Positions 58,016 to 64,000 of a stretch of 64,000 nucleotides of DNA are shown here, piece after piece. A program made the translations under genes and the position numbers. Source of the DNA: Arthrobacter zhaoxinii (GTDB lineage Bacteria; Actinomycetota; Actinomycetes; Actinomycetales; Micrococcaceae); the NCBI RefSeq assembly GCF_024385505.1, contig NZ_JANFLT010000005.1, forward strand, positions 806,001 through 870,000. Direction: 5' to 3'. Within the stretch, counting starts at the first letter, position 1; each line of letters starts with the position of its first letter. The notes beneath the pieces are model-generated. The model ran no database searches. It was not told the DNA's origin and saw only the letters and a program-made list of their open reading frames with translations.

Positions 58016-59692
58016 CTAGGCCCGGCCGCTCTGGTGGGCCAGGGCGGCCTTGACGAGTCCGGCGAAGAGCGGGTGCGGACGCGTCGGACGGGAGCTGAGC
58101 TCCGGGTGGGCCTGCGTGGAGACGTAGTACGGGTGCACGTCGGCGGGAAGCTCGACGAACTCCACCAGTCCGCCGTCGGTGGTGGTTCCGGAGAACACCA
58201 GGCCGGCGTCGGCAATCTGGTCGCGGTACTGGTTGTTGACTTCGTAGCGGTGGCGGTGGCGTTCGGCCACCTCCGTCTTGCCGTAGGTCTTGGCAACCAC
58301 GGATTCCGGTTCCAGCTTCGCATCCCACAGGCCCAGGCGCATGGTGCCGCCCATGTCGCCGCCGCCGGCAACAATGTCCTTCTGCTCGGCCATGGTGGCG
58401 ATCACCGGGTACTGGGTATCCGGTTCGAACTCGGAGGAGGAAGCACCTTCCAGGCCCACCACGTTGCGGGCGTATTCAATGACCATGCACTGCAGGCCAA
58501 GGCACAGGCCGAGGGTCGGAAGCTTGTTCTCCCGGGCATAGGTCAGGGCGCCGAGCTTGCCCTCGAGGCCGCGGATGCCGAAGCCGCCGGGAACGCAGAT
58601 GGCGTCCGCGCCGGCCAGGGCCTTGGCTGCACCTTCGGGGGTATCGCAGTCATCCGAGGGAACCCAGCGGATGTTGACCTTGGCCTTGTTGGCGAAGCCG
58701 CCGGCGCGCAGTGCTTCCGTGACGGAGAGGTAGGCGTCCGGAAGATCCACGTACTTACCGACGAGGGCAATGTCCACGTGGTGCTTCGGGTTGTGCACCG
58801 ACTCCAGCAGGCGGTCCCACTTGGTCCAGTTGACGTCCTTGAACTTCAGGTCCAGGTGCTGGACGATGTACGCGTCCAGGCCCTGGGAGTGAAGCGTCTT
58901 GGGGATGTCGTAGATGCTCGGGGCGTCCGGGCAGCCGATCACAGCGTCAACGTCGACGTCGCACATGCGACCGATCTTGTTGCGCATGGCATCGGGCACC
59001 GGGCGGTCCGAGCGGATGACAATCGCGTCCGGCTGGATGCCGATGGACCGCAGGGCGGCCACGGAGTGCTGGGTCGGCTTGGTCTTCAGTTCCTGGGACG
59101 GGCCGATGTACGGCACGAGGGAAACGTGCAGGAAGAAGACGTTGCTGCGGCCGATGTCCTGGCGGACCTGGCGTGCCGCTTCGAGGAACGGCTGGGACTC
59201 GATGTCGCCTACCGTGCCGCCGATTTCGGTGATGATGACGTCCGGGGTCTTCTTCGCCTCGGAGGGCAGGCGCATCCGGCGCTTGATCTCGTCGGTGATG
59301 TGAGGAATGACCTGGACCGTGTCGCCGAGGTATTCGCCGCGGCGTTCCTTGGCGATGACCGTCGAGTACACCTGGCCGGTGGTCACGTTGGCGGAGCCGT
59401 CGAGGCTCTCGTCAAGGAACCGCTCGTAGTGTCCGATGTCGAGGTCGGTCTCGGCGCCGTCGTCGGTCACGAAGACTTCACCGTGCTGGAAGGGGTTCAT
59501 TGTGCCCGGATCCACATTCAAATACGGATCGAGCTTCTGCATGGTCACCGCTATGCCGCGCGACCTCAACAGATGGCCGAGACTTGACGCTGTCAGTCCC
59601 TTGCCAAGTGAGGACGCCACGCCACCGGTGACGAAGATGTGTTTTGTCGTAGAAGACGACTTGGGAAACCTGGAATTTGATCGCTGCACCAC
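58016..59692 (-). CDS. pyrG: CTP synthase
   Basis: Converts UTP to CTP with glutamine and ATP. The 558-residue protein has the synthetase domain ([20 protein letters not shown], residues 17-36; [26 protein letters not shown]-type block) and the glutaminase domain with the catalytic Cys in [16 protein letters not shown] and His/Glu in [10 protein letters not shown] chose the GTG at 59692; a GTG at 59689 and an ATG at 59710 are in frame. An 82-bp gap separates it from recN, with no steA or mctB homologue between, unlike in M. tuberculosis. Confidence 0.97.
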   Translation of the reverse strand: MVQRSNSRFPKSSSTTKHIFVTGGVASSLGKGLTASSLGHLLRSRGIAVTMQKLDPYLNVDPGTMNPFQHGEVFVTDDGAETDLDIGHYERFLDESLDGSANVTTGQVYSTVIAKERRGEYLGDTVQVIPHITDEIKRRMRLPSEAKKTPDVIITEIGGTVGDIESQPFLEAARQVRQDIGRSNVFFLHVSLVPYIGPSQELKTKPTQHSVAALRSIGIQPDAIVIRSDRPVPDAMRNKIGRMCDVDVDAVIGCPDAPSIYDIPKTLHSQGLDAYIVQHLDLKFKDVNWTKWDRLLESVHNPKHHVDIALVGKYVDLPDAYLSVTEALRAGGFANKAKVNIRWVPSDDCDTPEGAAKALAGADAICVPGGFGIRGLEGKLGALTYARENKLPTLGLCLGLQCMVIEYARNVVGLEGASSSEFEPDTQYPVIATMAEQKDIVAGGGDMGGTMRLGLWDAKLEPESVVAKTYGKTEVAERHRHRYEVNNQYRDQIADAGLVFSGTTTDGGLVEFVELPADVHPYYVSTQAHPELSSRPTRPHPLFAGLVKAALAHQSGRA

Positions 59693-59774
59693 GGAGTTCG
59701 AGCCTATCACCTTTTGTCGTTTCGGGTGGAACCTGCGCCTGTATTCATTCGGGAAGTCACCGGCGGTTCACCTA

Positions 59775-61496
59775 TCACTGTAGGTGTCCCGCCGAGTCCA
59801 GCAGCTCCTCGGCGTGGGCACGGGCCGACGCCGAGTCCTCCTGCCCGGCAAGCATCCGGGCGAGTTCCTTGATCCGCTCCTCCTGGCCCAGCACCCGGAC
59901 GTCGCTGGCAGTGACGCCGGAGCCGTCGTCGGTGGCCGTGGAGGTCTTGATGACACGGATGTGGTGATCGGCAAACGCTGCCACCTGCGGCAGGTGGGTG
60001 ACCACGATCACCTGGACATGCCGGGCCAGCATGGCGAGCCGGCGGCCGATTTCGACCGCAGCCTTGCCGCCGACGCCGGCGTCCACTTCATCGAAGATGA
60101 ACGTGGGGACCGGGTCCACCGCGGCCAGGACCACTTCGATGGCCAGCATCACCCGGGAAAGTTCGCCGCCGGAGGCGCCCTTGCCCAGCGGACGGGCCGG
60201 CGCGCCGGGGTGCGGCGCCAGCAGGAAGGAAATGCTGTCCGCGCCGTGCGGCCCCGGTTCGCCCGTGGGCTCCACCTCGATCACCAGGTTGGCGTCCTTC
60301 ATCGCCAGCGCCGTCAGTTCGTCGCTGACACGCTGTGCGAGTTCGGCGGCTGCTTCGGTGCGCAGCTTCGTCAGGGCGGCCCCCCTGGTGGCCAGGCGTT
60401 CGGCGAGGGCCCCGATCTCGGCCTCCAGTGCTTCGATCCGGGAGTCGTCGGAGCTCAGCTCGGCGAGCCGTTTGGCGCCTTCGCCGCTCCACTCCAGGAC
60501 CCCGTCGATCGAGGGGGCGTACTTGCGGACCAGGCCGGCCAGCTCCGCCCGGCGGGATTCCACTTCGGCCAGCCGCTCCGGACCCTCGGAGTCCAGCGAT
60601 GCTCCGTAGCTGGCCAGCTCGGTGGCGATGTCGGCAAGGATGTATCCCACTTCGGCCAGCCGCTGCCCGGAGGCGGCCAGCGCCGGGTCATGCTCCCCCG
60701 CGGATTCCAGCTGCCGCTTGGCGGCGTCCACCAGCGACGTAGCGTCCCCACCGTCGGCAAAATCGTCCGCGATGAGGGCCGCATGAGCGCTCACCGCGGC
60801 GGTGCGCAGCTCTTCGAGGTTGCTCAGGCGCATGGCCTCTGCCTTGAGGGAATCGTCCTCCCCCGGCTGCGGGTCCACCGCTTCGATTTCCTCCAGTGCG
60901 GCGGTCAGGTATTCGGCTTCCCGAAGCCGGTCCCGGGCCTGGTCCCGCAGCTCGGACAGCTCCTTGGCTGCGGTCCGCCAGCGGGCGTAGTCCTCGCGGT
61001 AGGTGCCGAGTTCGGCGGCGAGCGGAGCCCCGGCGTACTTGTCCAGCGCCTCCCGCTGGGCTGCGGCGCTCTTCAGCCGCAGCTGGTCGGTCTGGCCGTG
61101 GACCACCACCAGGTGTTCGCCCACCTCCGCCAGGACGCCTACCGGCGCGGAGCGTCCGCCCACATGTGCACGGCTGCGGCCGTCGGCATTGACTGTACGG
61201 ACCAGCGTCAGTTCGGCGGCGCCGTCGTACTCTTCCAGCTCCGCCCCGGCCTCGGCTGCGCGTACGGCCGCCGCGCTCTGCGGATCCACGCGGACGAGCG
61301 CCTCGGCGACGGCGGACTTGGCACCGATGCGGACGGCACCGGCGTCGGAACGCGCACCCAGGAGCAGTCCCAGGGCAGTGATCACCATGGTCTTGCCGGC
61401 GCCGGTCTCACCCGTCACCACAGTGAAGCCCGGGCCCAGGTCCAGGGTGGCGTCGGTGATAACACCGAGGTCCCTGATCCGGATTTCCTCAATCAT
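59775..61496 (-). CDS. recN: DNA repair protein RecN
   Basis: SMC-like ATPase used in double-strand-break repair. The ATG at 61496 overlaps the nadK stop (ATGA) with GGAGG nine bases upstream, giving 573 residues. Walker A is VVTGETGAGKTMVITAL (about 25-41); a central coiled-coil region spans roughly 150-380; the signature is GASGGELSRVMLAIE and Walker B FIFDEVDAGVGG. The H-loop VTHLPQVAAFADHH follows. The tlyA-nadK-recN string is conserved across actinobacteria. Confidence 0.96.
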   Translation of the reverse strand: MIEEIRIRDLGVITDATLDLGPGFTVVTGETGAGKTMVITALGLLLGARSDAGAVRIGAKSAVAEALVRVDPQSAAAVRAAEAGAELEEYDGAAELTLVRTVNADGRSRAHVGGRSAPVGVLAEVGEHLVVVHGQTDQLRLKSAAAQREALDKYAGAPLAAELGTYREDYARWRTAAKELSELRDQARDRLREAEYLTAALEEIEAVDPQPGEDDSLKAEAMRLSNLEELRTAAVSAHAALIADDFADGGDATSLVDAAKRQLESAGEHDPALAASGQRLAEVGYILADIATELASYGASLDSEGPERLAEVESRRAELAGLVRKYAPSIDGVLEWSGEGAKRLAELSSDDSRIEALEAEIGALAERLATRGAALTKLRTEAAAELAQRVSDELTALAMKDANLVIEVEPTGEPGPHGADSISFLLAPHPGAPARPLGKGASGGELSRVMLAIEVVLAAVDPVPTFIFDEVDAGVGGKAAVEIGRRLAMLARHVQVIVVTHLPQVAAFADHHIRVIKTSTATDDGSGVTASDVRVLGQEERIKELARMLAGQEDSASARAHAEELLDSAGHLQ

Positions 61497-62539
61497 TCGA
61501 CCACGCCTCCACTGTCCGAAACTGCTGCGTCCCTGACTTCCCAAGTGCCGTCTTTTGCTGCGCTGCCGCCGTCGGGCGTTCCGCCCCGGACCGGCCGTTC
61601 GGATACCGCGCTGAGCTGGGTGCCGGCAGCGGCAGCCGGCGCCGGACCCCGCCATCCGTGGGTGGGCAGCTGGAACTTACGGACCAGCCGTTCCGAGAAC
61701 GGTGTGAGGTGCGTGCGTGCCAGGCGTACGGGTGTCTTGGAACGGGTTACCTCCACACGGGATCCCGGCGGCAGGTCAATGCTGCGTCGGCCGTCGCACC
61801 AGAGCACGCCAGCGGCGTCGGTCCGGGTCAGGATCTCCACCGCCAGTACGGAGGTAGGGGAAACCACCAGGGGCTTGGCGAACAGCGCGTGGGCGCTGAT
61901 GGGCGCCAGCAGCAGTGCCTCAACCTCGGGCCAGACCACTGGGCCGCCGGCAGAGAAGGCGTAGGCGGTGGAGCCGGTGGGTGTGGCCAGCACAACGCCG
62001 TCGCATCCGAAGGAGCTGATGGGCCGGGCATCCACTTCAATGACCACTTCGATCATCCGCTGGCGGTCGGCCTTTTCCACGGCTGCCTCGTTCAGCGCCC
62101 AGGTGCGGGCCAGCAGTTCGCCGCCGTGCCAGACCTTGACGTCGATGGTCATGCGTTCTTCAACGGTGTAGGCGCGCTCCACCACCCAGTGGACGGTCTG
62201 GGCCAGATCGGCGCGTTCGCTTTCGGCCAGGAACCCCACGTGGCCCAGGTTCACACCGAGCAGCGGCACATTGGTGCCGCGCACCAGTTCCGCCGCCCGC
62301 AGGATGGTTCCATCGCCGCCGAGCACCATGCCCAGGTCCACATCGTCCAGTGCGACGTCCTCGTCGAGGATTTCGGTGGGGGCCGTGAGCACACCGTATT
62401 CGGCCTGGATGTCTTCGAGGTCAGCCCGCCGCATCACCGGAACCAGGCCGGAGGAATGAAGCTGGGTGCACGCCTCCTGGGCAGCGGTCATGGCGGCCCG
62501 CCGTCCGGTGTGGGCCAGAACCAGTATCCGTCTGCTCAT
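61493..62539 (-). CDS. nadK: NAD kinase
   Basis: Phosphorylates NAD to NADP. The 348-residue protein starts with MSRRILVLAHTGR (ATG at 62539, GAGG twelve bases upstream). It has the catalytic GGDG in GMVLGGDGTILRAAE (about residue 77), GVNLGHVGFLAE, NEAAVEK, and TPTGSTAYAFSAGGP. A low-complexity tail of about 50 residues (GPAPAAAAGTQL and on) extends past the usual end. An in-frame start at 62584 is possible but lacks a ribosome-binding site. Translationally coupled to recN by a 4-bp overlap. Confidence 0.95.
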   Translation of the reverse strand: MSRRILVLAHTGRRAAMTAAQEACTQLHSSGLVPVMRRADLEDIQAEYGVLTAPTEILDEDVALDDVDLGMVLGGDGTILRAAELVRGTNVPLLGVNLGHVGFLAESERADLAQTVHWVVERAYTVEERMTIDVKVWHGGELLARTWALNEAAVEKADRQRMIEVVIEVDARPISSFGCDGVVLATPTGSTAYAFSAGGPVVWPEVEALLLAPISAHALFAKPLVVSPTSVLAVEILTRTDAAGVLWCDGRRSIDLPPGSRVEVTRSKTPVRLARTHLTPFSERLVRKFQLPTHGWRGPAPAAAAGTQLSAVSERPVRGGTPDGGSAAKDGTWEVRDAAVSDSGGVVE

Positions 62540-62594
62540 CTGCGTCTTTATCCTCTTCGTCTTACGCGTGGATGCCTGGGGCATTGTCCATCCG

Positions 62595-63467
62595 TCAGTC
62601 TTCTACGCCGGGCTTAGGCTCCGCAAACCCGGCAAACGCTGCGTCGACCAGCGCGGACGCTGCATCAGCGGCCCGTGTGCCGGCGGTCTGTCCCGCGCCG
62701 GCAGCTTCTTCGCCTGTGGAGGCAGGGTTCTGTTCCGGTACCTGCAGCCACATAAAGAACTCCACGTTGCCGTTCTGGCCGGGAAGCGGACTCGGAGCGA
62801 TGCCTCCGATGGTCAACCCTGCCTGAATGGCTGCAGTCGCCACCGCTGCGACAGCTGACCGGTGCTGCTCCGGATCCGTGACTACCCCGGTGCGGTCCAG
62901 CCTCTCACGGCCCACCTCAAACTGGGGCTTCACCATCAGGAGCAGGCTGCCGCCGGGACGGGTGGCTGCTGCCAGCGGCCCCACCACCATGGTCAGTGAA
63001 ATGAAGGACAAATCGGCGACCGTCAGATCGACTGTGCCGCCGATGTCCTGCGGGTCCAGGTAGCGGACATTCATGCCTTCATAAACGCTGACCCGCTGAT
63101 CCTGCCGGAGCTGTTCCACCAGTTGGCCGTGGCCGACGTCGACGGCGGCCACGTGCGCTGCGCCGGAGCGCAGCAGGACGTCCGTGAACCCTCCGGTGGA
63201 AGCACCGGCGTCCAAGCAGCGCAGCCCGAGCGGCCGGACCTCCGGGAAAGCCGCAAGGGCGCCGGCTAGCTTGTGGCCGGCGCGGCTGACGTAGTCCGGG
63301 AGGCCGTCGTCGAGCACCTCCAGCCGTTCGGCGGCATCCACCGGAGCCGAGGGCTTAGCCGCCGGCGTCCCAGCGTGCAGCACCCGCCCTGCGGCAATGA
63401 GTCTGGCGGCCTGGGTGCGCGAGCGTGCGAGTCCGCGGGTGACGAGTTCCTGGTCGAGTCGAGGCAT
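62595..63467 (-). CDS. tlyA: TlyA-family rRNA (cytidine-2'-O)-methyltransferase
   Basis: SAM-dependent 2'-O-methyltransferase acting on 16S (and in mycobacteria also 23S) rRNA; loss gives capreomycin resistance in M. tuberculosis. An N-terminal S4 domain (RLDQELVTRGLARSRTQAAR) is followed by the FtsJ-type domain with KDKD-like residues, the SAM motif CLDAGASTGGFTDVLL, and KPQFEVGRE. The 290-residue length is slightly above the mycobacterial one because of an Ala/Glu-rich C-terminus. AGGA precedes the ATG. It begins 2 bp after the small upstream gene. Confidence 0.95.
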   Translation of the reverse strand: MPRLDQELVTRGLARSRTQAARLIAAGRVLHAGTPAAKPSAPVDAAERLEVLDDGLPDYVSRAGHKLAGALAAFPEVRPLGLRCLDAGASTGGFTDVLLRSGAAHVAAVDVGHGQLVEQLRQDQRVSVYEGMNVRYLDPQDIGGTVDLTVADLSFISLTMVVGPLAAATRPGGSLLLMVKPQFEVGRERLDRTGVVTDPEQHRSAVAAVATAAIQAGLTIGGIAPSPLPGQNGNVEFFMWLQVPEQNPASTGEEAAGAGQTAGTRAADAASALVDAAFAGFAEPKPGVED

Positions 63468-63469
63468 GT

Positions 63470-63688
63470 CTATCCTGCCCTGTGGTTCCCGGGCGCCGGG
63501 GACGACGCTGCGGGTTGTTTGTTCAGTTCGCCGAGCAGGGCGTCATGCAGTTCGGCATACACCGCTGCATGAGCGGACACCGGCAGGGATGCCACCGGGC
63601 CGAGTCCTTCGAGGAGGGAATCGACGGCGGTGTCCTCCGTGGACACCGCTGCGTGCGGCCATGGCGCCGCTGGCTGGGATTCGGGCAT
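63470..63688 (-). CDS. Small hypothetical protein upstream of tlyA
   Basis: 72-residue acidic protein (MPESQPAAPWPHAAVSTEDT) with AGGAGG six bases before the ATG at 63688, ending 2 bp before tlyA. It resembles in size and place the short gene preceding tlyA in M. tuberculosis (Rv1693), but no sequence family is recognised. Probably a conserved small gene of the tlyA operon. An upstream in-frame extension lacks a good start. Confidence 0.7.
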   Translation of the reverse strand: MPESQPAAPWPHAAVSTEDTAVDSLLEGLGPVASLPVSAHAAVYAELHDALLGELNKQPAASSPAPGNHRAG

Positions 63689-63750
63689 CGATCTTCCTCC
63701 TGCGGGTTGCCTGCTGGATGCATGATGAGGGATGGGTTCCTGCTGGAAGC

Positions 63751-64000
63751 CTATCCGCGTGCGGTGACAGTCCAGCGGATCTCGGGAGCCTCTGCGGAAT
63801 CGACGTCCGGACGGGCAGCCCACCAGGCGGCGCAGGCAGCGCGCCAGCTGTCCAGGTCGGAGGAATCACCGGCAATGACCACAGCCGCGTCCTCCACCCA
63901 GGCAAGGGCGGCGCCGCAGCGGTACTGCCCGGCGTCCAGGACGGGCACCGGATACGGCTCAAAGAGCGCCCGGAGATTCTCAATCAGGTACACCGGCCGC
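63751..64000 (-). CDS. Unknown protein, C-terminal part only (runs off the window)
   Basis: A minus-strand frame open to the window edge and ending at 63751. The visible 80-odd residues include RPVYLIENLRALFEPYPVPV, LDAGQYRCGAALAWVEDAAV, and WRAACAAWWAARPDVD. The frame is open upstream of the GTG at 63993, so the real protein is probably longer. No family is recognised. It is followed, after 62 bp, by the small gene upstream of tlyA. Confidence 0.6.
   Translation of the reverse strand, partial: RPVYLIENLRALFEPYPVPVLDAGQYRCGAALAWVEDAAVVIAGDSSDLDSWRAACAAWWAARPDVDSAEAPEIRWTVTARG

Noticed and set aside
59784-61964. Long plus-strand frame over recN and nadK
   Set aside because: Antisense shadow of RecN and NadK; no motif or ribosome-binding site.

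Overview
The window comes from a high-GC actinobacterial chromosome, most likely a member of the Micrococcaceae close to Arthrobacter. The evidence is gene content and order: a mycothione reductase, a GarA/OdhI-FtsR-DUF151-MerR cluster, an idsA-Rv2175c-pknL-aroG string, and a tlyA-nadK-recN-pyrG-NUDIX-xerD ... parA-scpA-scpB-rluB-tyrA-cmk-der string, all recognisable from Mycobacterium and Corynebacterium. No phage, transposase, CRISPR array or rRNA was seen. There is one tRNA, tRNA-Pro(GGG).

Layout. 1-5.6 kb: start of the division and cell-wall cluster on the minus strand (mraZ, rsmH, ftsL, ftsI, murE cut by the window edge), with a mraZ promoter that carries three 10-bp MraZ-type boxes. 5.8-9.4 kb: a DUF3040 membrane protein, DNA polymerase IV, a small lipoprotein and a polyprenyl diphosphate synthase. 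9.5-15.1 kb: an Rv2175c-like DNA-binding protein, a secreted LysM/transglycosylase, the PASTA kinase PknL and class II DAHP synthase. 15.3-25.8 kb: lipid and central metabolism (acyltransferase, esterase, ROK glucokinase, acyl-CoA ligase, mycothione reductase, pyruvate carboxylase). 26.0-29.5 kb: an orphan ParA-like ATPase convergent with the garA-ftsR-DUF151-MerR operon.

29.6-36.5 kb looks accessory. It holds a GNAT acetyltransferase, a PQQ-type sugar dehydrogenase lipoprotein, a small alpha/beta hydrolase, a 909-residue LuxR/AAA regulator, a small multidrug exporter-like protein and a two-helix membrane protein, and it ends at tRNA-Pro. 37-44.3 kb: the conserved parA-scpA-scpB-rluB-tyrA-cmk-der operon, read right to left. 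44.3-56.1 kb: a block lying between parA and xerD, with a GNAT protein, the C4-dicarboxylate transporter dctA divergent from a CitA/CitB-type two-component system, and a methylcitrate-cycle locus (prpE divergent from gntR-prpD-prpB-prpC) plus a NUDIX gene. 56.1-64 kb: the xerD-NUDIX-pyrG and recN-nadK-tlyA genes, ending in a partial unknown gene.

How the genes fit together. The dcw genes, PknL, the LysM hydrolase and FtsR all serve growth and division. PknL, the Rv2175c homologue and GarA are known in other actinobacteria as a Ser/Thr-kinase signalling set; GarA/OdhI ties that signalling to the TCA cycle. Pyruvate carboxylase, DctA with CitAB, and the methylcitrate cycle all feed C3/C4 acids into the TCA cycle. 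No clearly new multi-gene system was found. The items most worth a second look are a terminator-like hairpin placed directly before the garA ribosome-binding site, an extra 110-residue N-terminal region on XerD, a 49-bp inverted repeat beside tRNA-Pro, MraZ-type boxes in both orientations upstream of mraZ, and the two blocks that interrupt conserved gene order.
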